Shown here piece by piece: positions 31,669 through 39,714 of a DNA stretch of 64,000 bases. The translations under genes and the position numbers were made by a program. Each line of letters begins with the position of its first letter. Within the stretch, counting starts at the first letter, position 1. The notes under the pieces were generated by a model. The model was not told the origin of the DNA. It saw only the letters and a program-made list of their open reading frames with translations, and ran no database searches. Source of the stretch: Adlercreutzia hattorii (GTDB lineage Bacteria; Actinomycetota; Coriobacteriia; Coriobacteriales; Eggerthellaceae); assembly GCF_011405655.1 (NCBI RefSeq), contig NZ_AP022829.1, positions 1,721,001 to 1,785,000 of the forward strand, written 5' to 3'.

Positions 31669-32616
31669 CTACCGCTGGCCCACAACGACGGTGAGGGCGT
31701 CGGGGACGCAGTCGATGAGGAAGTGCGTGCCGTGAACCGGCTCCCCGTCCATCTGGGCCGGCGGCTCCTCCTCGAAGTCGAGCACGAGGGAGGACGCTCG
31801 CCGGAAATGGATGTGGTCGCTTCCCGTGTGCTTGCCGCCCCGGGCGCGCAGAAGGAGCGCCAGCGCCCGCATGGACGAAAGCTCCGGCGTGGCCCAGCAG
31901 ATGTCGAGCAGCCCGTCGTCGAGGCGCGCCTTGGGCGTGATGCGGAAGTGGCCACCGTAGGTGGGCCCCACCTGTACGGCTACCAGATAGGCATCGTCCC
32001 ATTCCGGATGAGGGGCGCATCCCGGCTCCGCCCCCAGGACATCCATCTTGAAGGAAAACACCTGCAAGTGGTGGAACAGCTGATCGACGGCACTTTCCAA
32101 ATAGAGCATGGTGCCGGCGCGGCCGGACTTCTGGCGACGGTCCATGGTGTCAAGCGCGATAGCGGCGTCCAAACCGAAGGAGAGCGTCTCGGCGAAGTAG
32201 CGGCCGTTGACGCGCCCCACGTCGGCCCGCACCGTTTGAAAGCGCAGAATTTCGGTGACCGCCGTGGGGACGGAGTAGGCCATGCCCAACGTCTCGGCGT
32301 AATCGTTGCCGGAGCCCACGGGGATGACGGCCAGGACCGGGCGATCCTGGGGGGCGCGGGCCATAAGGCCGTTCACCACCTCGTTCACCAGGCCGTCGCC
32401 GCCGAGCGCGATGACGCAACCCACGTCGGGGCCCAGCTCGCGAGCCAGCGACTCCCCGTGGCCGGCCCAGGCCGTGGTAAGCATTTCGAAACGCCCGTCG
32501 CCCACGCGCTCGCGCAGAAGCCGCGCCGCCTCGGAGGCGGCCACGGCCCCCCGCCCGCTCTTCGACACGGGATTTGCGATGAGGACGATGCGCCCCTCTT
32601 CTATGGAAGGAACCAC
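31669..32616 (-). CDS. Diacylglycerol kinase-family lipid kinase
   Basis: A 315-residue DAGK-catalytic-domain protein. The N-terminal NPVSKSGRG and the active-site segments ALGGDGLVNEVVNGL and AVIPVGSGNDYAETLGM are typical of DgkB/YegS-type kinases, which phosphorylate diacylglycerol or related lipids for phospholipid recycling. GTG 32616 is chosen because AGGAGG lies 6 nt upstream; a longer frame to 32697 lacks such a site. The lipid substrate is not defined by the sequence. Confidence 0.88.
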   Translation of the reverse strand: MVPSIEEGRIVLIANPVSKSGRGAVAASEAARLLRERVGDGRFEMLTTAWAGHGESLARELGPDVGCVIALGGDGLVNEVVNGLMARAPQDRPVLAVIPVGSGNDYAETLGMAYSVPTAVTEILRFQTVRADVGRVNGRYFAETLSFGLDAAIALDTMDRRQKSGRAGTMLYLESAVDQLFHHLQVFSFKMDVLGAEPGCAPHPEWDDAYLVAVQVGPTYGGHFRITPKARLDDGLLDICWATPELSSMRALALLLRARGGKHTGSDHIHFRRASSLVLDFEEEPPAQMDGEPVHGTHFLIDCVPDALTVVVGQR

Positions 32617-32752
32617 GACTTGCCTCCTAACCAAGCAGCCGACGCAACGCCGACCTGCGATTTCCCTCATTCTAGCACCGAGTACCGTGTCCCTCACCTA
32701 CCAAGTCGCGCTGTTCGCAACTCGTTTTCGAAACGGAGGGGTCGCCCGCTCG

Positions 32753-33157
32753 CTACTCGAGAACGGCGCCGGTGTCGCCGTCGAGGAAGATCTTGCGCGT
32801 CACGAAGTTGTACACCATGACGATGGCCGTGGCAACGATCTTCACGATGAGGTAGCTCACGCCCAGAACCGACGAGCCGAGCCACATGAGCAGATCGTTC
32901 ACTCCCAGGCCGATCACGGAGAGCACCACGAAGATGACGAACTCGCGCCGGCGCGAGAGCCCCTGCTTGTGCGTGAACACGTAGCGCATGGAGGCCAGGT
33001 AGTTGAAGACGACCGACACCGTGAAGGAGATGGTGGCGCTGATGAGGTAGTTCACGCCGGCCAGCTCTGTGAGCGCCACCATGAGGCCATAGTCGATGAC
33101 GAAGGCGATAACGCCCACCACGCCGAACTTCATGAACTGCTGGACGAGCTTTCCCAT
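32753..33157 (-). CDS. GtrA-family membrane protein
   Basis: A 134-residue protein with four predicted helices (FGVVGVIAFVIDYGLMVAL, ISATISFTVSVVFNYLAS, VIFVVLSVIGLGVNDLLMW, IVKIVATAIVMVYNFVTRK). The FNYLASMRYVF and YNFVTRKIF segments are family hallmarks. GtrA proteins are thought to flip undecaprenyl-phosphate-linked sugars across the membrane. ATG 33157 has GGGAG 7 nt upstream. The glycosyltransferase across the tRNA-Glu (33377) is a plausible partner. Confidence 0.9.
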   Translation of the reverse strand: MGKLVQQFMKFGVVGVIAFVIDYGLMVALTELAGVNYLISATISFTVSVVFNYLASMRYVFTHKQGLSRRREFVIFVVLSVIGLGVNDLLMWLGSSVLGVSYLIVKIVATAIVMVYNFVTRKIFLDGDTGAVLE

Positions 33158-33180
33158 CGTATTCTCCCTGAGGCCTTTCA

Positions 33181-33208
33181 TAAAGAAACCCCGCTCGCAA
33201 GCGGGGTT
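33181..33208 (-). terminator. Terminator of tRNA-Glu
   Basis: On the minus strand AACCCCGCT-TGCG-AGCGGGGTT followed by TCTTTA. Confidence 0.85.
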
Positions 33209-33222
33209 CAGCGATTCTCAAG

Positions 33223-33298
33223 TGGTGCCCCCAACGGGAATCGAACCCGTATTTCAGCCTTGAAAGGGCCGCGTCCTAACCGTTAGACTATGGGGACC
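33223..33298 (-). tRNA. tRNA-Glu (TTC)
   Basis: A 76-nt cloverleaf with encoded CCA. The loop CTTTCAA gives anticodon TTC, the D arm contains GTCTAACGGTTAGGAC as in other tRNA-Glu genes, and the T arm is ACGGGTTCGATTCCCGT. Confidence 0.97.
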
Positions 33299-33376
33299 GC
33301 TTAAAACAGCTTGCATAGTATGGCAGAGTGCACCGCACTTTGCAAGGACGTCGTTCGCTTTTTCTCGGCGACGGCC

Positions 33377-34378
33377 CTAGCGCTCGGCATCCGCCTCCAT
33401 CACCCGGTACACGCTCATCTCCCACTGGCGCCGGTGGGACTTCGCCACGGTGTCCAGGATGAGGCCGGCCGTCCAGGAGAGCGCCGCCACGATCATGAGC
33501 GCCACGGCGAGCACCGCCGAGGGGAGCTTCGCCACGTAGCCGGTGCCGAGGTACTCCGCCACCACCGGCAGCCCGAAGCACAGCCCCACCACGGCGAGCG
33601 CCAGGCCGAGCCATCCGAAGAAGGCCATGGGGCGGTAGTCGCGGAACAGGCTCGCGATGGCCGCGAGCACGAGCATGCCGTCGGAGAAGGTGGACAGCTT
33701 GCTCTCCGAGCCCTCGGGCCGGTCGCGGTAGTCGATGGGCACGTCGGCCACCCGCCAGCGGCGGTCCACGGCCCAGATGGAGATCTCGGTCTCGATCTGG
33801 AAGCCGCCGCTCATGACGGGCATCGTCTTCACGAAGGCGCGGGTGAAGGCGCGGTAGCCGGTCATGACGTCCTCGAAGGCGTAGCCGTAGATGACGCGGA
33901 TGAGCCGGCGCACGAGGTTGTTGCCGAAGTTGTGGAAGGGCCGCTCGTTCTCCTTGCCGTAGGCGCCGTTGGAGATGCGGTCGCCCACGGTCATGTCCGC
34001 CGCATCGGCCGCGAGCGGGGCCAGAAGGTCGCCGGCGGCCTCGGCCGGGTAGGTGTCGTCGCCGTCGACCATGAGGTAGTACTCGGCGTCGATGTCGCGG
34101 AACATGCTTCTCACCACGTTGCCCTTGCCCTGGCGGGACTCCCGGCGCACCACCGCCCCGGCCGCCGCGGCAATGTCCGCGGTGCCGTCGGTGGAGTTGT
34201 TGTCGTAGACGTAGATCGTCGCCTCGGGCAGCGCCGCGCGGAAGTCGGAGACCACCTTAGCGATGGTGGGCGCCTCGTTGTAGCACGGGACGAGCACGGC
34301 CACCCCCTCGCCGCGCCGGGCCGCATCCACCGCGGCAGCCGTGGCCTCGGCGTTGGAAACTGTCGCTATATCGGTCAT
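33377..34378 (-). CDS. GT2 glycosyltransferase, dolichol/undecaprenyl-phosphate mannose synthase-like
   Basis: A 333-residue protein. The GT2 domain (~25-240) has VLVPCYNEAPTIAKVV, VYDNNSTDGTADIA, and the metal-binding DGDDTYP. Two C-terminal membrane helices (~260-320: PMAFFGWLGLALAVVGLCFG and AVLAVALMIVAALSW) resemble the Actinoplanes/GtrB-type synthases that load a sugar onto a polyprenyl phosphate. The GtrA gene downstream fits a sugar-transfer pathway. ATG 34378 has AGGAGG 11 nt upstream. Donor sugar unknown. Confidence 0.9.
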   Translation of the reverse strand: MTDIATVSNAEATAAAVDAARRGEGVAVLVPCYNEAPTIAKVVSDFRAALPEATIYVYDNNSTDGTADIAAAAGAVVRRESRQGKGNVVRSMFRDIDAEYYLMVDGDDTYPAEAAGDLLAPLAADAADMTVGDRISNGAYGKENERPFHNFGNNLVRRLIRVIYGYAFEDVMTGYRAFTRAFVKTMPVMSGGFQIETEISIWAVDRRWRVADVPIDYRDRPEGSESKLSTFSDGMLVLAAIASLFRDYRPMAFFGWLGLALAVVGLCFGLPVVAEYLGTGYVAKLPSAVLAVALMIVAALSWTAGLILDTVAKSHRRQWEMSVYRVMEADAER

Positions 34379-34563
34379 GGGAAGACAAACCTCCTGTCCA
34401 TTGTTGACCGCGTCCATTATCTTAAATGAACGCGGGGGCGCGGAAAATCCCCCGAGAAAAACTTTGACCGAATCGGCGAAAAGCCCCTGCGACCCATAAG
34501 CGGATTTTCTGGCATCTTGGCGGGCTTGCCGCCGACGCGGGGCCGATGCGGGGAAAATAGGCT

Positions 34564-36015
34564 ATGATAGCTTCCATGAACACACCTGCATCGAAATCGA
34601 CGGAGCCCTCGGCTCCGATCGCTCCCGCCCCCGCCCAGACGCTCGCCGTCCCTGCCGAGCCCTCGCCCTCCCCCCTCGCCACGGGCGCCCAAGGCGCCAC
34701 GGCCGCCGAGGCCATTGCGCGCGCCCTGGCCGAACCGGCCCGCACGGCCGAGGAGGCCGTCGCCCGGCCGCTCATCCTCGTAGTGCACGCCTCGGTGGGC
34801 TCGGGCCACCGCTCGGCAGCCAACGCCATCGCCGAGGCGCTGGAGGAAGCCGGCGAGGCCGCCCGCGCGGCCGGGGACGACAACTCGCTGGAAGCGCGCT
34901 CGGAAGTGCGCGTCCTCGACATCCTCGATTTCGGGCGCATCGTGTTCGACGGCGACAAGACCGCCTCCATGTTCACCGGCTGGACGCGTCCCTTCTACGA
35001 CCTCACCTGGCGCTACACCCTCACTGGGCGTCTTCTGTGGGGCGGCGGCACCATTTGGGCGCGCCTCATGTACCCGAAGTTCACCGAGTACGTGCGCCGC
35101 CTGCGGCCGGCGGCCATCGTCGCCACCCACATCACCGCCGCCAACGTGGCCGTGAGCGCTCGCATGATCACGGGCCAGAGCTTCCCCATCGTCTGCGTGC
35201 CCACCGACTACGAGGCCGAGGGGCTGTGGCCCCATCTGCACACCGACCTGTTCTGCGTCGCCAACGAGTCCATGGCCGAGACGCTGCGCCCGCGGCGCGT
35301 GCCCGAGGACCGCATCCTCATCACCGGCATCCCCGCCAGCCCCGCCTTCTCGCGAACCTACGACCGCGCTAAGGCCCGCGAGGCCTTCGGACTGCCGCAG
35401 GACAAACAGGTGGTGCTGGCGCTCGCCGGGGCGAAGCTCCCCCAACCCTATGTGCACTTCCGTGCCGCCATCGGGGAGATGCTCCCCTTCATGCACGCGA
35501 TGCCCTCGATGCAGCTGGTGATCGTCGCCGGGGCCGACGAGGACTACGAGCGCGAGCTGCGGCGCCAGGTGGCCGAATACGGCCTGGCCAACGTCACGGT
35601 ACTCGGCTACGTGAACGCCATGGCCGAGCTCATGGAGGCCGCCGACGTGGTCATCTGCAAGCCGGGAGGCCTCACGGTGACCGAGTGTTTGTGCGCCCAT
35701 GCGCCCATGATCCTCTTGGGCCGCGCCTACGGCCAGGAGAAGGCCAACGTGCGCATGCTCACCGCCGCCGGAGCCGCTATGGCCGCCACCACGCCTCGCG
35801 AGCTCTTGGACACCCTGCGCCACATCAGCGACCACTCTGCGAGCGCCCATGCCATGCTGATGAACGCCTCCATCCTGCGGCGCCCCAACGCCGCCGAGGA
35901 CATCGCCCGGGCCACCTTCGCCCTCATCCGGCGCGAACCGCCGCGAGACGCGAAGCTGCGGGCCAAGCACTTCCTGCACTTCTACTGGGGCAAGAAGCCG
36001 GCCCACGTCCGCTAG
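34564..36015 (+). CDS. GT28-type glycosyltransferase, MGDG synthase/UgtP-like
   Basis: A 483-residue protein. The first ~65 residues are Ala/Pro-rich and low complexity. The N-terminal MGDG-synthase domain has LILVVHASVGSGHRSAANAI, and the GT28 C-terminal domain has ANVTVLGYVNAMAELMEAAD and KPGGLTVTECLCAHAPMIL, the donor-binding pattern. Such enzymes transfer hexose from UDP-sugar to diacylglycerol to make glycolipids (lipoteichoic anchor or membrane lipid). Followed 48 bp later by the helicase gene. The very long antisense frame across this region is a GC-rich shadow. Confidence 0.9.
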   Translation: MIASMNTPASKSTEPSAPIAPAPAQTLAVPAEPSPSPLATGAQGATAAEAIARALAEPARTAEEAVARPLILVVHASVGSGHRSAANAIAEALEEAGEAARAAGDDNSLEARSEVRVLDILDFGRIVFDGDKTASMFTGWTRPFYDLTWRYTLTGRLLWGGGTIWARLMYPKFTEYVRRLRPAAIVATHITAANVAVSARMITGQSFPIVCVPTDYEAEGLWPHLHTDLFCVANESMAETLRPRRVPEDRILITGIPASPAFSRTYDRAKAREAFGLPQDKQVVLALAGAKLPQPYVHFRAAIGEMLPFMHAMPSMQLVIVAGADEDYERELRRQVAEYGLANVTVLGYVNAMAELMEAADVVICKPGGLTVTECLCAHAPMILLGRAYGQEKANVRMLTAAGAAMAATTPRELLDTLRHISDHSASAHAMLMNASILRRPNAAEDIARATFALIRREPPRDAKLRAKHFLHFYWGKKPAHVR

Positions 36016-36063
36016 GACGCCCCAACCGCTACCGCCACGATCCGAACCACGAAAGAGAGCTTC

Positions 36064-37581
36064 ATGACCACCTTTGCCGAACTCGGCCTTTCCGACGCCG
36101 TTCTTGCCGCCGTCGATCATCTCGGCTACACCGAGCCGACCCCCGTTCAAGCCCAGGCCATCCCGCTCGTCCTCCAGGGGCGCGACATTATCGCCGCCGC
36201 CAAGACCGGCACGGGAAAAACGGCCGCCTTCTCGCTGCCGAGCCTGGACGTCCTCGCCCGCGCCGAGCGCAAGAAGGCGCCGGCCATGCTCGTCATCACC
36301 CCCACCCGCGAGCTGGCCATGCAGATTCAGGAAGTCTGCCAAACCATCGCCCGCACCCGCGGCCTGCGCGTCGCCAATGTGGTGGGCGGCGTGAAGATCG
36401 AGCCGCAGATCGACCGCCTCGCGCGCGGCGTGGACGTGCTCATCGCCACGCCGGGGCGCCTCATCGACCTCATGAACCAGAAGGCCGTCGACCTCTCCCA
36501 GGTTCAAGTGCTCGTGCTGGACGAGGCCGATCGCATGCTCGACATGGGATTTCTCCCCTCGGTGCGCCGCATCGTGGAGGCGACGCCGAAAAGCCGCCAG
36601 ACACTTCTGTTCTCGGCCACCATCGACAAGGGCGTGCTCGACCAGGTGGACGCCATGCTGGACGATCCGGCCATTGTGCAGATCGCCGCGAAGGGCGAGA
36701 CGGCCGACACCGTGGAACAGTACATCGCGCACGTGCCCCACACCCTGAAGCCCGACCTTCTGGCGGCACTTTTGAAGGAGCGGGGGCACAAGCGCGTCAT
36801 CGTCTTCGCCCGCACGCGCCATCGGGCCGATGCTGCCTGCCGCAAGCTGAAGCGAGCCGGCTACCACGCCGAGGCCATCCATTCCGACCGCTCCCAGAAC
36901 CAGCGCAAGCGCGCCCTGGACAACTTCGCCTCCGGCGAGACCGACATCCTCGTGGCCACCGACGTGCTGGCCCGCGGCATCGACGTCGACGAAGTGTCCT
37001 ATGTGGTGAACTACGACGTGCCCACCCAGGCCGAGGACTACGTGCACCGCATCGGCCGCACGGGCCGCGCCGGAGCCGAGGGCTTCGCGATCACCTTCGT
37101 CAGCCCCGAGAACAAAGACGAGCTGGCGGCCATCGAGAAGCTCATCAAGCGCGACATCCCCGAGATCGAGATCGCGGGCTTCAACTTGGAAGAGGCCGCC
37201 GAGGCCGCAGCCGAGCGCGCCACGCGGGCCAATGCCCGACGCGACCCCGAGCTGGCAGCGGCCGCCCGCGAGCTCGCCAAGAAGGAGAAGCGCCGCGCCA
37301 AGGAGAAGGAGCGTGCCGAGCAGGCTGCCGCCGAGTCGCGCCAGCGCGGCACGCGCAAGAAGCAGGGCGGCAAGAGCGCCGGCGCCGCGCACAGCTCGAG
37401 GAAGAGCGGGACGGGATCTAAGGCGGCTCCGAAATCCAAAGCGCCCAAGGGCGGCAACCGCGCGAAGACGGGTTCCGCGGCGGCAAGCGGCGCGCCGCGT
37501 ACGTCGAGCGACTTCCGCCCCGGTCGCGCCCATCGCGCTGCCGTCGCCGCCAAGCGCAGCGGCGGCAAGCGCCGCGGCTAA
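36064..37581 (+). CDS. DEAD-box ATP-dependent RNA helicase with basic C-terminal tail
   Basis: A 505-residue helicase. The Q motif (PTPVQAQAIP), motif I AAKTGTGKT, Ia PTRELAMQ, II DEAD (VLDEADRMLDMGF), III SAT, IV-VI VIVFARTR, TDVLARGIDV and HRIGRTGR are all present in residues ~1-370. The last ~110 residues are rich in Lys, Arg and Ala and probably bind RNA, as in RhlE/CsdA proteins that act in ribosome assembly and mRNA decay in the cold. ATG 36064 follows AAAGAGAG. No other gene shares its transcript with certainty. Confidence 0.94.
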   Translation: MTTFAELGLSDAVLAAVDHLGYTEPTPVQAQAIPLVLQGRDIIAAAKTGTGKTAAFSLPSLDVLARAERKKAPAMLVITPTRELAMQIQEVCQTIARTRGLRVANVVGGVKIEPQIDRLARGVDVLIATPGRLIDLMNQKAVDLSQVQVLVLDEADRMLDMGFLPSVRRIVEATPKSRQTLLFSATIDKGVLDQVDAMLDDPAIVQIAAKGETADTVEQYIAHVPHTLKPDLLAALLKERGHKRVIVFARTRHRADAACRKLKRAGYHAEAIHSDRSQNQRKRALDNFASGETDILVATDVLARGIDVDEVSYVVNYDVPTQAEDYVHRIGRTGRAGAEGFAITFVSPENKDELAAIEKLIKRDIPEIEIAGFNLEEAAEAAAERATRANARRDPELAAAARELAKKEKRRAKEKERAEQAAAESRQRGTRKKQGGKSAGAAHSSRKSGTGSKAAPKSKAPKGGNRAKTGSAAASGAPRTSSDFRPGRAHRAAVAAKRSGGKRRG

Positions 37582-37603
37582 GAGCATCTACGTCATAAGT
37601 TTT

Positions 37604-37682
37604 CCGTAGGGGGCGACCTTGGTCGCTCCCTGTCGCAAGGATCGCCATCGCCGAGAGGGCCGACCGAAGTCGGCCCCTACGG
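37604..37682. repeat. Palindromic intergenic repeat with two hairpins
   Basis: Perfect outer ends CCGTAGGGG (37604-37612) and CCCCTACGG (37674-37682) enclose two hairpins (GGCGACC-TT-GGTCGC and GGGCCGAC-CGAA-GTCGGCCC). It lies in the 299-bp gap between the helicase and the NifX-like gene; no gene is seen in that gap. Confidence 0.6.
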
Positions 37683-37880
37683 AGTCGTGCACAAGCCGAC
37701 CATTGCCGGAACATGGCGGTGGCAGCCGAACCACAGCGGCCCGTTGCGCCCGCGAGCGGGCAAGCCGTCCAACGTTCGGGCTGCTCGCCGGGAAGATACC
37801 CTCCGTTTGCCGTACTCCACATTCAGCGGAGGATTGTTCGGGTATTGTAACCTCAGTATTTCTGGGGAAGGGAATATTGC

Positions 37881-38288
37881 ATGAAGATCGCTGTCGCTTG
37901 CGACGGACTCGATATAGCCGCGGCTGCGGCCACCTGCTCGAGCTTTGCCTGTTACACCACGCAAAGCGGCGTCGTCACAGGCTGCAGCAACGTGCCGAAC
38001 ATGGGGCTCACTCCGCGCGAGCGGGCCTCCATCCTGCAGCAAATGGGCGTCGATGCCCTCATAGCCCGTCAATTCACCCCCGAGGGCCTCGCGGCCTTGG
38101 ACGAAGCGGGCATCGAGGCCGTCATCTCCAACGCCGCGTCCCCCCGCGAGGCGGCGGATCTGTACCTTTACCGCACGCTCATGGGTGAGGAGGGCCTATC
38201 GGAAAAGAGCATCAAAGAGGAGCCTCTCGGCGAGCTGGACGACGCCTTCGCCCGCATCGAGCTTAAGCTCGTCGCCCAAAGCGCTTAG
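37881..38288 (+). CDS. NifX/NifB-type dinitrogenase-cofactor-like protein
   Basis: A 135-residue protein of the Nitro_FeMo-Co (NifX/YjbD-like) fold. It begins KIAVACDGLDI and has VDALIARQFTPEGLAALDEAG, the family's metallocofactor-binding sheet. No nitrogenase genes are visible, so the role is likely a generic Fe-S or metal-cofactor carrier; this is inference. Extra C-terminal ~30 residues are acidic/charged. Its own terminator at 38312 is shared with the convergent rplT operon. Confidence 0.75.
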   Translation: MKIAVACDGLDIAAAAATCSSFACYTTQSGVVTGCSNVPNMGLTPRERASILQQMGVDALIARQFTPEGLAALDEAGIEAVISNAASPREAADLYLYRTLMGEEGLSEKSIKEEPLGELDDAFARIELKLVAQSA

Positions 38289-38311
38289 CCCTCGCTCGCA
38301 CTCCCTCAACG

Positions 38312-38339
38312 AAAAAGGACCCCGAAGGGTCCTTTCTTT
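38312..38339. terminator. Bidirectional terminator between nifX-like gene and rplT
   Basis: AAAAAGGACCC-CGAA-GGGTCCTTTCTTT; T runs in both directions. Confidence 0.9.
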
Positions 38340-38363
38340 GTGCGCTCTTTCGAACGAAGCAAA

Positions 38364-38720
38364 TTAAGCCACAGCTTTTTTCGCAACTTCCACCAGGGCG
38401 GCGAAGGCCGTCGGGTCGTTCACGGCCATGTCGGCGAGCACCTTGCGGTCGAGCACGACGCCGGCCTTCTTCAGGCCGTTCATGAACACCGAGTAGGACA
38501 GGCCGTTGATGCGGGCCGCGGCGTTGATGCGGGTGATCCACAGGCGACGGATCTCGCGCTTCTTGTTGCGACGGTCGCGGTACATGTACTGAAGCGAATG
38601 CTGCACCTGCTCCTTCGCGGCGCGGTAGGAACGAGACTTCGCACCGTAGTAGCCCTTCGCACGATTGAGGACGGTACGACGCTTCTTGCGGGCATGGACG
38701 GAACGCTTTACACGAGGCAT
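38364..38720 (-). CDS. rplT: 50S ribosomal protein L20
   Basis: A 118-residue protein with [32 protein letters not shown], and [21 protein letters not shown] (positions ~48-70). It is needed early in 50S assembly, and in several bacteria it represses its own operon by binding the infC leader. Last gene of infC-rpmI-rplT. Confidence 0.98.
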   Translation of the reverse strand: MPRVKRSVHARKKRRTVLNRAKGYYGAKSRSYRAAKEQVQHSLQYMYRDRRNKKREIRRLWITRINAAARINGLSYSVFMNGLKKAGVVLDRKVLADMAVNDPTAFAALVEVAKKAVA

Positions 38721-38750
38721 ATCTTAATCACTCCTTGAAGACGAATGGGA

Positions 38751-38948
38751 CTAGCGAAGGCCGAGCTGGCGCTCGACGACCTTGGTATCCGCCTTGGCGA
38801 CCTCGGTCTCGTGGCGGAAGTTGCGCTTGCGCTTGGGGCTCTTCTTGGTGAGGATATGGCTCTTGAACGCCTTGGCGCGCATGAGTTTGCCGGTACCGGT
38901 CTTGCGGACGCGCTTGGCCATACCGCGATGGGTCTTCATCTTGGGCAT
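38751..38948 (-). CDS. rpmI: 50S ribosomal protein L35
   Basis: A 65-residue protein, [20 protein letters not shown] at the start, with the family's [14 protein letters not shown] near the end. It overlaps the infC stop by one base, so translation is probably coupled. Confidence 0.97.
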   Translation of the reverse strand: MPKMKTHRGMAKRVRKTGTGKLMRAKAFKSHILTKKSPKRKRNFRHETEVAKADTKVVERQLGLR

Positions 38949-39511
38949 TAGTTGTCCTTTCCTTCGTCGTTCTTGGAATCCTTTTTCTTTTTCGCGGTCG
39001 CGGGCAGAGGCGCGATGAGCATGTGCATGTTGCGCCCCTCCATCTTCGGCTGGTTCTCGATGACGGCAACGTCCTTCAGGTCGTCGGCCAATCGTTCGAG
39101 AATGGAGAGGCCCTGCTCGGGGTGGGCCATCTCGCGGCCGCGGAACATGATGGTGATCTTCACCTTGTTGCCGGCCTCCAAAAAGCGCAGCACGTGCTTC
39201 TTCTTGGTGGTGTAGTCGCCCACGTCGATCTTCGGCCGGAACTTCATCTCCTTGACCTCGATCTTGTTCTGGTTCTTACGAGCCTGCTTGGCCTTGATGG
39301 CCTGGTCGTACTTGAACTTCCCGTAGTCCATGATGCGGCACACGGGCGGCGTGGCGTTCGGAGCGATCTCCACCAGATCGAGATTCATGTCGTCGGCGAT
39401 CTGCTGGGCCTGGTGCGTGGGATACACGCCCATCTGGTTCCCGTCGAAATCGATGAGACGGCACTCGCGCGTGGTGATCTCATCGTTGAGCCGGGGCTCT
39501 TGAGCAGCTAT
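38948..39511 (-). CDS. infC: Translation initiation factor IF-3 (candidate AUA start)
   Basis: An IF-3 of 187-190 residues. The N-domain has [18 protein letters not shown] and [16 protein letters not shown]; the C-domain has [16 protein letters not shown] and [14 protein letters not shown], with a charged Lys/Asp tail. It keeps subunits apart and checks the initiator codon. A GTG at 39520 opens the frame but abuts the AGGGAG ribosome site; an AUA at 39511 lies 8 nt after GGAGG, the ideal spacing. infC often uses rare non-AUG starts so that IF-3 can limit its own synthesis, so AUA is favoured here by inference. Confidence 0.9.
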   Translation of the reverse strand: MAAQEPRLNDEITTRECRLIDFDGNQMGVYPTHQAQQIADDMNLDLVEIAPNATPPVCRIMDYGKFKYDQAIKAKQARKNQNKIEVKEMKFRPKIDVGDYTTKKKHVLRFLEAGNKVKITIMFRGREMAHPEQGLSILERLADDLKDVAVIENQPKMEGRNMHMLIAPLPATAKKKKDSKNDEGKDN

Positions 39512-39542
39512 CGCGCTCACCTCCCTTTCGTGTTCTCACACA

Positions 39543-39580
39543 TAAAAACCCGCCGGGCCAACAAGGCGCACGGCGGGCTT
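39543..39580 (-). terminator. Terminator-like hairpin in the infC leader (possible attenuator)
   Basis: On the minus strand AAGCCCGCCG, a 16-nt loop and CGGCGGGTTTTTA form a stem plus T run only ~25 bp before the infC ribosome site. Its place upstream of the coding sequence suggests attenuation, as with L20-leader control. Confidence 0.6.
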
Positions 39581-39714
39581 ACACGCAAAGTTTCTATCTG
39601 CGGGTACCCATCAGCAACCTTGGAAGGCGCCGAACCAGGTGGAGAGCTTTCGCCCTCGCTTGATTGACAGCTTGCCCAGTATAGCGTTGCCGTCGCTCCC
39701 GCGCAAGGGAAATT

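Noticed and set aside
34417-37587. 1056-codon open frame on the minus strand
   Set aside because: Antisense to the GT28 and DEAD-box genes, both with full family motifs; the frame is a by-product of high GC and has no recognisable domain.
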